A stretch of DNA of 53,017 bases from Bacillota bacterium (lineage in GTDB: Bacteria > Bacillota > Clostridia > Oscillospirales > Oscillospiraceae). Shown here piece by piece: positions 14,748 to 22,842 of this stretch. Position 1 is the stretch's first letter; every line of letters begins with the position of its first letter. Under the pieces are notes generated by a model. That model did no database searches, was not told where the DNA came from, and saw nothing but the letters and a program-made list of their open reading frames with translations. Both the position numbers and the translations under genes were made by a program. The stretch is taken from positions 1 through 53,017 of the forward strand of contig JAETQY010000012.1 in assembly GCA_021770445.1 (NCBI GenBank), read 5' to 3'.

Positions 14748-16079
14748 ATGTACGAGGGCAGACCCCGCGCGCTGTTTTTCCGCTTTGCCGTTCCCCAGAT
14801 GATCGGCCTGCTGTTCAACTCGGTCTACACCATTGTGGACGGGGTGTTTATCGGCCACCGCCTGGGGCGGGAGGCCATGGCTGCCGCCGCCGTGGCGGTG
14901 CCTCTGATCGAAATTCTGATCTCGGTAGCCATTGCCGCCGGAGCGGGGGCGGGGGTGCTCATCGCGGCCCGGCTGGGTGCGGGGGACAGGGCGGGGGCCC
15001 GCCGACTGTTCAACACCGCCGCCTGGATGCTGGGGGCGGCCGGGCTGCTGGTTTGCCTGCTGGGCAACCTGTTTCTGGAGCCTCTGGCCCGGCTGCTGGG
15101 GGCCTCGGAGGAGGTGCTCACCCCGGCCTGCGCCTACCTGTGGTTTATCGTCACCTTTGCCCCCTTCCAGCTGTTCAGCTTCCTGCTGGGGGGGATGGTC
15201 CGCAACGACGGCCGGCCCAAGCTGGCCATGACTGCCATGATTGCCGGCGCCGGGTCCAATATCCTCCTCGATTACCTGTTCATGTACCCGCTGAACATGG
15301 GCATCCGGGGGGCTGCTCTGGCCACCGCCCTGGGCCCCATTTTCAGCGTGCTGATTTTGCTGCCCCACTTTTTGGGCAGGAGGGGGGAGCTGTACTTTGC
15401 CCCCTGCCGGCCCCTCCCGGCGGAGGCGGGCAGTATTTTGGCCTGCGGCCTGCCCTCCTTCATGATGGAGTTCTCCATCGGCATCGTCACCTTCCTGTAC
15501 AACTTTGCCATCACCCGCCACGGCTACGGGGAACTGGGTCTGGCCGCCTACCTGGTCATCGGCTACCTGATGCTGATTCTACTCACCCTGTTCCTGGGGA
15601 TGGCGGAGGGACTCCAGCCGGTATTCAGCCACTTTATGGCCTCGGGGGAGGAGGGGCGTAACCGGGCCATGCGCCGCTTTTCCACCGGGGTGTTTCTGGG
15701 AGTGGGGCTGGTGAGCTGCGCCCTGATCTTCCTGGGCTCCCGGCAGTTTTACCTCCTCTTCGCCCCGGAGGACCCTGAGCTTATCTCCTTCGCCGTGAGC
15801 CGGTCGATCCCCTACTTCTGCGGCTTTTTCCTCACCGGCTTCAATATTTTGATGATCTCCTTCTGGCAGGCTACCCAGCAGACCGGCCGGGCGCTGGTAT
15901 TCTCCCTGGCGCGCAGTGTGGTCCTGCCCCCGGTGCTGATTCTCCTTCTACCCGCCCTTCTGGATCGGGAGGCGCTGTGGTTCTGCCAGTCCGCCGCCGA
16001 CGCCATTACCGCGCTCTTCGTCATTTTTGCCCTTGTATCCTCCGGCCGGTCTGTGGTACAATCGACCAACCCTGCGTAA
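14748..16079 (+). CDS. MATE family multidrug efflux transporter
   Basis: Cation-coupled exporter (443 aa) with about 12 hydrophobic segments. The N-terminal FAVPQMIGLLFNSVYTIVDGVFIG matches the MepA/NorM entry helix, and two homologous six-helix halves are visible (second half from about residue 225). ATG 14748 has GGAGG 8 nt upstream; an upstream in-frame TTG start lacks an SD. Expression is likely controlled by the leader terminator at 14673-14730. If the leader is a guanidine-IV RNA, the exporter would move guanidine-like or other cationic compounds. Only 26 nt separate it from degV, which may be co-transcribed. Confidence 0.88.
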   Translation: MYEGRPRALFFRFAVPQMIGLLFNSVYTIVDGVFIGHRLGREAMAAAAVAVPLIEILISVAIAAGAGAGVLIAARLGAGDRAGARRLFNTAAWMLGAAGLLVCLLGNLFLEPLARLLGASEEVLTPACAYLWFIVTFAPFQLFSFLLGGMVRNDGRPKLAMTAMIAGAGSNILLDYLFMYPLNMGIRGAALATALGPIFSVLILLPHFLGRRGELYFAPCRPLPAEAGSILACGLPSFMMEFSIGIVTFLYNFAITRHGYGELGLAAYLVIGYLMLILLTLFLGMAEGLQPVFSHFMASGEEGRNRAMRRFSTGVFLGVGLVSCALIFLGSRQFYLLFAPEDPELISFAVSRSIPYFCGFFLTGFNILMISFWQATQQTGRALVFSLARSVVLPPVLILLLPALLDREALWFCQSAADAITALFVIFALVSSGRSVVQSTNPA

Positions 16080-16105
16080 GACAGGGTAAGAAATGAGGAA
16101 ATTTT

Positions 16106-16948
16106 ATGAAAATCAGAATAATCACCGATTCCGCTTCCGACCTGTTGGCCCCGCACCGACCGGAGATCACCGTCCTGCCCATGACCATCACCTTCGGGGA
16201 GGAGCAGTTCCGGGACGGGGTGGACCTGACCCACCGGCAGTTCTACGAGAAGCTCATCGAGGGGGAGGAGCTGCCCACCACCAGCCAGATCGCCCCCGCC
16301 CAGTTTGAGGAGGCCTTCCGGGCCGCCGTGGAGGCGGGGGAGACGGTGGTGGCTGTGGTGCTGTCGTCTAAGCTATCCGGGACCTACCAGAGCGCCTGCA
16401 TCGCGGCAGAGGAGTTCCCCGACAAGGTCTTTGTGGTGGACAGCGCCAATGCCACTATCGGGGAGCGCATCCTGGTGGAGCGGGGACTGGAGCTGATGGA
16501 CCAGGGGCTGGACGCCGCCGCCATCGCCGCGAGGCTGGACGAGGAAAAGGCCGACATCCGGCTGGTGGCCCTGTTGGACACGCTGGAGTACCTAAAGCGG
16601 GGTGGCCGGGTGTCCGCCTCGGTGGCCCTGGTGGGCGGACTGCTGGCCATCAAGCCGGTGGTGGCCGTCCAGGACGGCGAGGTGGTGATGTTGGGCAAGG
16701 CCCGGGGCTCAAAGAACGGCAATAATCTGCTGGTCCAGGAGATCCAAAAGACGGGCGTGGACTTCTCCCGGCCTTACAAGCTGGGCTATGCCGGCCTGAA
16801 CGACAGCCTTCTGCAAAAGTACATCGCCGACAGCGCCGCCCTGTGGGAGGGCCACACTGACGCCCTGCCCACCGGCACCGTGGGGGGCACCATCGGCACC
16901 CATGTAGGCCCCGGCGCCATCGCCGTGGCCTTCTTCCAGAAGCATTGA
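16106..16948 (+). CDS. DegV family fatty-acid-binding protein
   Basis: Two-domain DegV protein (280 aa). In Firmicutes such proteins (FakB type) bind a fatty acid and present it to the FakA kinase for entry into phospholipid synthesis. Seen: IRIITDSASDL at the N-terminus, VLPMTITFG, the T-S-Q motif LPTTSQIAPAQF near residue 60, VVVLSSKLSGTYQSA (as VAVVLSSKLSGTYQSA) near 90, LEYLKRGGRVS near 155 and the C-terminal GTHVGPGAI. FakA is not in the window. The start ATG has GAGG upstream. Confidence 0.9.
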   Translation: MKIRIITDSASDLLAPHRPEITVLPMTITFGEEQFRDGVDLTHRQFYEKLIEGEELPTTSQIAPAQFEEAFRAAVEAGETVVAVVLSSKLSGTYQSACIAAEEFPDKVFVVDSANATIGERILVERGLELMDQGLDAAAIAARLDEEKADIRLVALLDTLEYLKRGGRVSASVALVGGLLAIKPVVAVQDGEVVMLGKARGSKNGNNLLVQEIQKTGVDFSRPYKLGYAGLNDSLLQKYIADSAALWEGHTDALPTGTVGGTIGTHVGPGAIAVAFFQKH

Positions 16949-16949
16949 T

Positions 16950-16979
16950 AAAAAGGGACGGCCGTAAGGCCGTCCCTCC
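16950..16979 (-). terminator. Terminator between degV and the PPTase gene
   Basis: A 9-bp perfect stem (16955-16963 with 16968-16976), loop GTAA; T run on the minus strand (complement of 16950-16954). On the plus strand only TCCTC follows, so it mainly serves the PPTase gene. Confidence 0.75.
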
Positions 16980-16980
16980 T

Positions 16981-17514
16981 CTATATCTTCCGCTGGTATA
17001 TTTCCCCCGGCGGCTCCGAGTGTCCGCACACCGCCGCCGCCCAGCCGGGACCGGACCATGTACGAAACCAGAGGCCGTCAAACAGGACGGGCTCCTGTCC
17101 TGGGAGGGGCACCCGGATATCTCGGAGGTCGGGGGTCAGCCCCCGACCGCTCTCCTTGACCTGGGCCTCCTTCAGCGTCCACAGGAGGGTGAAGGCGGGC
17201 CAGAACTCCGGCTGCTCCTCCAGCCAGGCCTGCTCCTCTGCCGAGCAGGCCCGCCGGGGCAGGGAGGGCCGCCGCTCCTTCACGAGCTGGATGTCCACCC
17301 CCACAGGGGCGCTGTCCAGGGCGCACAGAGCCAGGTCCCCGCTGTGGCTGAGGTTGAAATGGAGGCCGGTATGTCCCGGGAAATAGGGCTTGCCGTGCTC
17401 CTGACGGGCGATTTCGGGCAGAGGGGACAGGCCCCAGGTCTCCCGGACCGCCAGGGCCAGCAGGTCCCGGGCCTGAGCCCGGGCTGTCAGACCCGCCGCG
17501 CTGTAAATGAGCAT
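16981..17514 (-). CDS. Sfp-type 4'-phosphopantetheinyl transferase
   Basis: Transfers phosphopantetheine from CoA to a serine of carrier proteins (177 aa). Signatures: GKPYFPG, FNLSHSGDLALCAL, VGVDIQLVKER with the Mg-binding aspartate (usual GVDIE reads GVDIQ), and FTLLWTLKEAQVKESGRG for the usual WTxKEAxxKxxG. The small size is normal for compact Sfp members. An SD GGGAGGGG lies 6 nt before the ATG. No NRPS or PKS gene is in the window, so the partner is unknown. The glutamine at the second metal position is a mild departure. Confidence 0.88.
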   Translation of the reverse strand: MLIYSAAGLTARAQARDLLALAVRETWGLSPLPEIARQEHGKPYFPGHTGLHFNLSHSGDLALCALDSAPVGVDIQLVKERRPSLPRRACSAEEQAWLEEQPEFWPAFTLLWTLKEAQVKESGRGLTPDLRDIRVPLPGQEPVLFDGLWFRTWSGPGWAAAVCGHSEPPGEIYQRKI

Positions 17515-17566
17515 AAAAATCCCCTCCCTTTTCAGTATAGCAGAAACGGGAAGGGGAAAACAGGAA

Positions 17567-17623
17567 AAGTTCTTTTTCGGTTCCTTTTTCTTTCAAGAAA
17601 AAGGAACAAAAAGGAACAAAATT
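17567..17623. repeat. Palindromic repeat, copy 2
   Basis: AAGTTCTTTTTCGG followed by a 13-bp inverted repeat GTTCCTTTTTCTT (17580-17592) with 17595-17607 matches the element at 11811-11857 except for one fewer T/A pair in the stem, a compensated change. A second AAAAAGGAACAAAA follows directly. It lies between two minus-strand genes. Confidence 0.75.
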
Positions 17624-18139
17624 TTAACAGGGCAGAGGCAGCCAGGAGCCCACGGCGGCCAGGTCCCGGAAGAGCAGTCCCTCCGGGGGGTAGAGGGTGA
17701 ACCAGCCGATGAGCAGGGCCAGAAGGACGGTCACAAGGATAGGAAGCATCCATTTTACCCCCTGGAAGGGGCCAGAGAAGCGGGTGGGCAGCCAGAAGCC
17801 CAGGGCCATCACCAGGATGTAAATGGCGATATCCACCCACATGGCCTCCCCGCCCAGGGTGATGTGGTACAGCCAGCCCAGAATCAGCATCAGGGCGCAC
17901 AGCAGAGGCAGGACCAGCAGCCAGGGGCGCACACCGCCCGGCCGCCCCCGGTTGAGGACCAGGGCAGCCCCCAGATAGGGCCAGAAGATCAGCTTCACAT
18001 GCTCCCACAGGCTCTCGTTGACAGGGGAGAACAGGGCGGTGACGGCGTTGGGCCACCAGCCGTACAGAAAATGGAGGGCACAGCCGGCCAGCACAGCGGC
18101 GGCGAAGGTGAGGATCAGCTGTCGCTTGGGATAGATCAT
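17624..18139 (-). CDS. DUF6512 family membrane protein
   Basis: Hydrophobic protein (171 aa) with about five transmembrane segments and the conserved-looking FSPVNESLWEHVKLIFWPYL stretch near residue 40, which I associate with the DUF6512 family of Firmicutes. No function is known. An SD AAAGGAG lies 8 nt before the ATG. It ends next to palindromic repeat copy 2 and is divergent from spoVAC across 119 nt. Confidence 0.7.
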   Translation of the reverse strand: MIYPKRQLILTFAAAVLAGCALHFLYGWWPNAVTALFSPVNESLWEHVKLIFWPYLGAALVLNRGRPGGVRPWLLVLPLLCALMLILGWLYHITLGGEAMWVDIAIYILVMALGFWLPTRFSGPFQGVKWMLPILVTVLLALLIGWFTLYPPEGLLFRDLAAVGSWLPLPC

Positions 18140-18258
18140 ATCTCTCGCTCCTTTCGGTACAATTTATGCACAATAAAGTGCTTTCATACGGGAACGAATA
18201 ATTTTTCTCCGCCGGGAAAGGCTAAAGGGCAAAGTGAACGATAAAGGAGCGATATGAT

Positions 18259-18702
18259 TTGAGCATGACCAATCAGGACTACGGCAAGCTGGTCAACGAG
18301 AAGTCGAGGCCCTCGCCCATGGGGAAGAATCTGGTGTGGGCCTTTCTGGTGGGGGGCGCCATCTGCGCTGCTGGCCAGGGGCTGATGAACCTCTATCAGA
18401 AGTACGGCCTGGATAAGGAGCAGGCGGGGACGGCCACCTCTATCACCCTCATTTTTGCCGCCGCCCTGTTGACCGGACTGGGGCTTTTTGACAAGCTGGC
18501 CAAGCGGGCGGGGGCGGGCACCCTGGTGCCCATCACCGGCTTTGCCAACGCCATGGTGTCTCCAGCTCTGGAGTTCAAAAGCGAGGGGCTGGTCACCGGG
18601 ACCGCCGCCAAGCTGTTCACCGTGGCGGGGCCGGTGCTGGTGTTCGGCATCAGCGCCAGCGTGATCTACGGCCTGATTTTGTGTCTGCTGCAGAGCCTAT
18701 GA
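18259..18702 (+). CDS. spoVAC: Stage V sporulation protein AC
   Basis: Membrane protein (147 aa) of the SpoVA channel that moves dipicolinic acid into the developing spore. Seen: GKNLVWAFLVGGAICAAGQ, later GTLVPITGFANAMVSPALEF, and a final hydrophobic helix. The likely start is TTG 18259 (GGAG 9 nt upstream), with ATG 18265 the alternative at 15 nt. SpoVAC, SpoVAD and SpoVAE usually form an operon, but here the gene is followed directly by a terminator. A GAATA (about 18200) with an AAGGCTA 17 nt later is at best a weak sigma-G/F-type promoter. Confidence 0.85.
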   Translation: MSMTNQDYGKLVNEKSRPSPMGKNLVWAFLVGGAICAAGQGLMNLYQKYGLDKEQAGTATSITLIFAAALLTGLGLFDKLAKRAGAGTLVPITGFANAMVSPALEFKSEGLVTGTAAKLFTVAGPVLVFGISASVIYGLILCLLQSL

Positions 18703-18706
18703 CAAG

Positions 18707-18740
18707 AGCCCGCGCCGGGGGGACCGGCGCGGGCTTTCTC
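18707..18740 (+). terminator. Terminator of spoVAC
   Basis: A 12-bp perfect GC-rich stem (18707-18718 with 18724-18735) followed by TTCTCTTG. Confidence 0.8.
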
Positions 18741-18818
18741 TTGTCCCGCAGGCTGTCAGGATGCTGAAAACTGAGAATAATCACCAGAACGGAGCGGCCT
18801 TTTTTGTAGCTTTGACAC

Positions 18819-18847
18819 TTGCGCCGCCAGAAAAATTTTGCTATAAT
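18819..18847 (+). promoter_or_regulatory. Promoter of the bactofilin gene
   Basis: TTGCGC (18819-18824), 17 nt, and a consensus TATAAT (18842-18847). A perfect TTGACA sits 8 nt further upstream but at unsuitable spacing. Confidence 0.6.
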
Positions 18848-18906
18848 ACGCTTTACTTGAAAACATCCGGAATTGCGCTGAAGAGGATAATGAAGGAGTG
18901 GTAAAC

Positions 18907-19392
18907 ATGGGTTTGTTTGGAACACAGCCGAAGCAGGAACCGGCCAGCACTCCCCTCTATGAGGAGGAGCCCTTTGACGAGCTGCCCACACTGCCTAAGG
19001 CGAAAAACAACACCATCATTGCCCAGGGGATCACTTTTACCGGCGTGATCCGCGGTGAGGGCAACGTACAGGTGGAGGGCCGTCTGGATGGTGAGATTGA
19101 CCTGAAGGGCGGTGTAGTCGTGGCGGCCGGAGGAATGGTGCAGGGCCCCATCACGGCCGACGCGGTGCGGGTGGCCGGCGACGTTCAGGGGAGCATCACC
19201 GCCCGGGAGCACCTGTGCCTGGAGCGCACCGGCGGCATCCACGGGGATGTGACCACCGCCTCTCTGATCGTGGAGAACGGCCGTCTGGACGGCAGCAGCA
19301 CTATGCTGACCCCGCCTGAGCGGCCCTATGAGCCCGATGTGGTCAGCCAGGACCTGCGGTTCGGCGACAGCTACCATTTGGATGAGGAATAA
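18907..19392 (+). CDS. Bactofilin (polymer-forming cytoskeletal protein)
   Basis: A 161-residue protein with a central bactofilin beta-helix: repeated short turns such as ITFTGVIRGEGNVQVEGRL, VVVAAGGMVQGPI and LIVENGRLDG between residues 35 and 130. Bactofilins polymerise without nucleotide and scaffold cell-wall enzymes. The N-terminal 35 residues and the acidic C-terminal tail (ending YHLDEE) are non-helical extensions. ATG 18907 has AAGGAG 8 nt upstream; a GTG 9 nt earlier overlaps the SD. It is monocistronic. Confidence 0.88.
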   Translation: MGLFGTQPKQEPASTPLYEEEPFDELPTLPKAKNNTIIAQGITFTGVIRGEGNVQVEGRLDGEIDLKGGVVVAAGGMVQGPITADAVRVAGDVQGSITAREHLCLERTGGIHGDVTTASLIVENGRLDGSSTMLTPPERPYEPDVVSQDLRFGDSYHLDEE

Positions 19393-19430
19393 AAATAGCC
19401 CGGAGCTTTAAGCTCCGGGCTATTTTTATG
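19391..19430. terminator. Bidirectional terminator
   Basis: A 17-bp perfect stem (19391-19407 with 19411-19427) with A and T tracts on the two ends; serves the bactofilin and symporter genes that converge here. Confidence 0.9.
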
Positions 19431-19437
19431 TCTGGCT

Positions 19438-20619
19438 TCAGCTCTGGGCGATGTTGTGCTTCTCGGCGTAGCCGGTAAGAATCAGGGTCAGAGCGCCGTC
19501 GCCGGTGACGTTGCAGGCGGTGCCGAAGCTGTCCTGAAGGGCGAAAATGGCCAGCATCAGGGCGGTGGCGTCGCCGGAGGTGGCGGGATCGGTGAAGAGA
19601 ATGCCGGTAATCAGGCCCAGGGAGGCCATCACCGTGCCGCCGGGGACGCCGGGGGCTCCGATGGCGAAGATGCCCAGCAGCAGGATAAACAGGATCATGG
19701 AGCCAACATTGGGCAGCTTGCCGAAGAGGACCTGGGAGACGATCATCACGAAGAAGGTCTCGGTGAGGGCGGAGCCGCACAGGTGGATGTTGGCGAACAG
19801 GGGGATGCCGAACTCCACCATGTCGGGCCGCAGGCTCTTGCTCTTCCGGGCGCCCTCCAGGGCCACGGCCAGGGTGGCGGCGGAGGACATGGTGCCCACG
19901 GCGGTGAGATAGGCCGGGCCGTAGTGCTTGATGACTTCAATGGCGCTGCGGCCCGAGTAGGCCCCAGCCGCGCCGTAGAGGACGGCCAGCCAGATGTAGT
20001 GGCCCGCCATGACGATGACAATGGCCAGCAGGAAGACGGGGAACTGCTTGGTGATGGTGCCGTCGTAGGCCAGACCGCAGAAGGTGAGGGCGATGAAGAA
20101 GGGCAGCACAGGGATGACCACCTTTTTTACCACCATCAGCACGATCTCCTGGAACTCGTCCAGCACAGCAATCACAGTTTTGGCCTTGGTCCACACGGCG
20201 GCCAGACCCACCAGGATGGAGAATACCAGGGCGCTCATGACCGGCATGATCTGGGGGATATCCAGCTGGAAAGCCACGCCGGGCAGGTCCCTCAGACCCT
20301 CCATGGTGGAGGCGATGGGCAGGTGGGGCACCAGGACGTAGCCCGCCACCATGGACATGAGGGTGGCCAGTACAGTGCTTGTATAGGCGATTACGATGGC
20401 TACACCCAGCATCCGGGTGGCGTTGGAGCCCATCTTGGTGATGGAGGGGGCGATAAAGCCGATGACGATCAGGGGCACGCAGAACATAATCACTTGGTTG
20501 AGCACATATTTCAGCGTGACCACAACGGTCATGGCGCTCTCTGGCAGGAACAGGCCGGCAATGATGCCGACGATGATGCCCACCAGCAGCTTCAGGGGTA
20601 GGTTGTCAGATTTTTTCAT
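19438..20619 (-). CDS. Dicarboxylate/amino acid:cation symporter (DAACS family)
   Basis: Glutamate-transporter-fold symporter (393 aa) for a dicarboxylate or amino acid driven by Na+ or H+. Seen: repeated hydrophobic helices; the first re-entrant hairpin motif AVGTMSSAATLAVAL near residue 255, where family members show serine-rich SSSxAT; a VPGGTVMASLGLITGI region for hairpin 2; and NVTGDGALTLILTG for the usual NxxGD in helix 8. The substrate-binding arginine typical of acidic substrates is replaced by GDGA here, so the substrate is uncertain. It has its own promoter. Confidence 0.85.
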   Translation of the reverse strand: MKKSDNLPLKLLVGIIVGIIAGLFLPESAMTVVVTLKYVLNQVIMFCVPLIVIGFIAPSITKMGSNATRMLGVAIVIAYTSTVLATLMSMVAGYVLVPHLPIASTMEGLRDLPGVAFQLDIPQIMPVMSALVFSILVGLAAVWTKAKTVIAVLDEFQEIVLMVVKKVVIPVLPFFIALTFCGLAYDGTITKQFPVFLLAIVIVMAGHYIWLAVLYGAAGAYSGRSAIEVIKHYGPAYLTAVGTMSSAATLAVALEGARKSKSLRPDMVEFGIPLFANIHLCGSALTETFFVMIVSQVLFGKLPNVGSMILFILLLGIFAIGAPGVPGGTVMASLGLITGILFTDPATSGDATALMLAIFALQDSFGTACNVTGDGALTLILTGYAEKHNIAQS

Positions 20620-20665
20620 AAATATCTCCTTTCCCTATATAGCGACACACAAATCGCTGTGTCCT

Positions 20666-20694
20666 ATCATAGCATATTATATGAAAAAAGGCAA
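20666..20694 (-). promoter_or_regulatory. Promoter of the symporter gene
   Basis: Minus-strand TTGCCT (complement of 20689-20694), 17 nt, TATGAT (complement of 20666-20671). Confidence 0.6.
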
Positions 20695-20704
20695 ATTTAT
20701 GTGA

Positions 20705-21268
20705 TCAGGCCAGCAGGGTGTGCTCCACCAGGATCTTGAGCCCCATGCCGATCAGGATCAATCCTCCGGCCAGCTCTGCCTTGCTCTTGAAACGGACGCC
20801 GAAGGCAGCCCCCACCTTCACCCCGGCGGCGGACAGGACGAAGGTGGTCGCGCCGATAAAGGCTACGGCGAGAAAAATGTTGTCCACCTGGAGGAAGGCG
20901 AAGGTGACCCCCACGGCCAGGGCGTCGATGGAGGTGGCCACCGCTAGGGGCAGCATGGCCCTGGGGGAGAAGGAGCTGTCCAGCGCCTCCCCCTCGCCCC
21001 CACGGGACTCCCGCACCATGTTGAAGCCGATGAGGCCCAGCAGGACAAAGGCAATCCAGTGGTCCACCGAGACGATCAGCCCCTGGAAGCGCACCCCCAG
21101 CAGCCAGCCCAGAAGGGGCATCAGGGCCTGGAAGGCGCCGAACCACCCTCCACAGGTGAGACAGTGGCCCAGCCGGGGCCGCTCGACGGACAGGCCCTTG
21201 CAGATGGAGACGGCGAAGGCGTCCATGGACAGGCTTACCGCGATGATAAAGAGCTCATACAGCCGCAT
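20705..21268 (-). CDS. mntP: Manganese efflux pump MntP
   Basis: Six-helix Mn2+ exporter (187 aa). The conserved aspartates lie in the two inverted repeats: SLSMDAFAVSICKGL at the N-terminus and AVATSIDALAVGVTFAFL at mid-protein. Length and topology fit MntP/YebN. Many mntP genes follow a yybP-ykoY Mn riboswitch, but the leader here is only about 35 nt long, so no such switch is present. Codons end just upstream of the symporter promoter. Confidence 0.92.
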   Translation of the reverse strand: MRLYELFIIAVSLSMDAFAVSICKGLSVERPRLGHCLTCGGWFGAFQALMPLLGWLLGVRFQGLIVSVDHWIAFVLLGLIGFNMVRESRGGEGEALDSSFSPRAMLPLAVATSIDALAVGVTFAFLQVDNIFLAVAFIGATTFVLSAAGVKVGAAFGVRFKSKAELAGGLILIGMGLKILVEHTLLA

Positions 21269-21297
21269 AACAGGTCCTCCTTGCGTTGATGCCTTCT

Positions 21298-21326
21298 GCT
21301 ATACCATAAACCCCCGCCCCTGTCAA
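21298..21326 (-). promoter_or_regulatory. Promoter of mntP
   Basis: Minus-strand perfect TTGACA (complement of 21321-21326), 17 nt, TATAGC (complement of 21298-21303). Confidence 0.65.
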
Positions 21327-21352
21327 CCTATTTTTTCCGGGGAGAAAATATG

Positions 21353-21381
21353 ACGGACCCGGCCAAAGGGGCCGGGTCCGT
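21353..21381 (-). terminator. Probable terminator of the dehydratase-like gene
   Basis: A 12-bp perfect stem (21353-21364 with 21370-21381), loop of 5. The minus-strand tail is CATATTTTC, a modest T tract. Confidence 0.6.
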
Positions 21382-21387
21382 GGAGGT

Positions 21388-22725
21388 TCAGATATTGGCG
21401 TGGGCCAGCTGGGGTTCCCGCTCCGGACGGAGCGCCTCCTCCCGGGGGCGGGCGGGCTGGTCGTGGGTCAGGCCCCGGGCGTTGGCCAGCATCAGCTTGA
21501 TCCGGTTCTCCTGGTTGATCTTGGTGGCGCCGGGGTCGTAGTCGATGGCCACGATGTTGCTGTAGGGGTAGTCGTCCTTCAGCTTGCGGATCATCCCCTT
21601 GCCTACGATGTGGTTGGGCAGACAGCCGAAGGGCTGGGTGCAGACGATGTTGTTGGTGCCCGAGTGGATGAGCTCCAGCATCTCGGCGGTGAGCAGCCAG
21701 CCCTCCCCCATCTTGTTGCCGTCACCCAGGTAGCCGTGGACCAGGCGGTGCAGGTCCTGGAAGGTGCCCGGGGCCCGGAAGCGGCCCGACTGCTCCAGGG
21801 CGGCGATCATGTCCCGCTGGCAGGCCTCGATGTACTTCATAAAGAGATTGCAGCCGAATTTCTTAATCCACTTGCCGCCATACAACTCCACATCGGCCAC
21901 CCGGTTGTAGATTTTGAAGATGATAAAGTCGGTGAGGCCGGGGACGACAGGCTCCACCCCCTCGGACAGCAGGAACTTTTCCAGGTTGTTGTTGCCTAGG
22001 GGGGCGAATTTTACATAGATCTCGCCCACCACGCCCACGCGAATCTTGGGCTCCCCCGCCACGGGGATAGCGGCGAAGTCGGAACAAATCTCGTTAAAGT
22101 TGGCCCGCATCTGCTTGCGGCTCATGCCCTTGCCCGCCTGGAAGCCGTCCACCAGCCGCTGGGACCAGGTGTCGATCATAGCGTCGGCGGCGCCGGGCTC
22201 CACCTCGTAGGGGCGGACCTGGTTGGCCACGTTGACGATGATATCGCCGTACATCATAGCGTACACCGCCTTGCGGATAAAGGGGAGGGTCAGGGAGAAG
22301 CCAGGGTTTTTCTCCAGCCCGGACAGGTTCACCGACACCACGGGGATGTAGTCCATGTCCGCCTTGGCCAGGGCCTTGCGCAGCAGGTGGATGTAGTTGG
22401 AGGCCCGGCAGCCACCGCCGGTCTGGGTGATGAGCAGGCCCACCTTGTGAGGGTCGTAGCCCCCGTGCTTCACCGCGTCGATGAGCTGGCCAATCACTAA
22501 CAGGGCGGGGTAGCAGGTGTCGTTGTGGACGTACTTCAGCCCCTCGTCCACGATCCCCCGGTGGTTGGTGGTGAGCATATCCACCTTGTAGCCCTCGCAC
22601 TCCAGCAGCTTTTTCATCATGCCGAAGTGGACGGGGAGCATCTGGGGCATGAGAAGGGTGTACTCCTCCTTCATCTCCTTGGTGAACAGCAGGCGGCCGG
22701 TGTCGTCATAGACTAATTTTGCCAT
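21388..22725 (-). CDS. 2-hydroxyacyl-CoA dehydratase-like (DUF2229/COG3580-type) protein
   Basis: A 445-residue protein that I recognise as the C-terminal portion of the very large clostridial activase/dehydratase proteins, here a separate gene. Seen: HNDTCYPALLVIGQLIDAV and TQTGGGCRASNYIHLLRKAL with cysteines that could bind an Fe-S cluster, GEIYVKFAPLGNNNLE, and CTQPFGCLPNHIVGKGMIR. HgdB-like components bind [4Fe-4S] and reduce the CoA substrate radically, but the precise reaction of this paralogue is not established. ATG 22725 has AAAGGAG 8 nt upstream. It lies directly downstream of the activase. Confidence 0.8.
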   Translation of the reverse strand: MAKLVYDDTGRLLFTKEMKEEYTLLMPQMLPVHFGMMKKLLECEGYKVDMLTTNHRGIVDEGLKYVHNDTCYPALLVIGQLIDAVKHGGYDPHKVGLLITQTGGGCRASNYIHLLRKALAKADMDYIPVVSVNLSGLEKNPGFSLTLPFIRKAVYAMMYGDIIVNVANQVRPYEVEPGAADAMIDTWSQRLVDGFQAGKGMSRKQMRANFNEICSDFAAIPVAGEPKIRVGVVGEIYVKFAPLGNNNLEKFLLSEGVEPVVPGLTDFIIFKIYNRVADVELYGGKWIKKFGCNLFMKYIEACQRDMIAALEQSGRFRAPGTFQDLHRLVHGYLGDGNKMGEGWLLTAEMLELIHSGTNNIVCTQPFGCLPNHIVGKGMIRKLKDDYPYSNIVAIDYDPGATKINQENRIKLMLANARGLTHDQPARPREEALRPEREPQLAHANI

Positions 22726-22767
22726 GGTGGGAACTCCTTTCCGGTGTAACGGTGGATAAATGGTGTG

Positions 22768-22842
22768 TAGGGGCCGCCGCCTTCGGCGGCCCATTTTAAT
22801 TTGAAGCGTGCGGGCCGGCGAGGGCGCCGGCCCCTACGTTTT
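22768..22842. repeat. Pair of inverted GC-rich hairpin repeats
   Basis: Between the activase and dehydratase-like genes two palindromes lie head to head. The left reads GTAGGGGCCGCCGCC with the other half TTCGGCGGCC (about 22769-22794). The right, on the minus strand, reads GTAGGGGCCGGCGCCC with CTCGCCGGCC (about 22813-22840). They share the GTAGGGGCC edge and differ by compensated changes in the stem. The T run near 22839-22847 could also help terminate activase transcripts. Confidence 0.7.

Noticed and set aside
14652..15521. Antisense frame over the MATE gene start and leader
   Set aside because: Gln/Gly/His-rich product without domains, overlapping promoter and leader RNA of the other strand.
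21269..21303. yybP-ykoY manganese riboswitch before mntP
   Set aside because: The promoter lies only about 35 nt upstream of the ATG, leaving no room for the aptamer.
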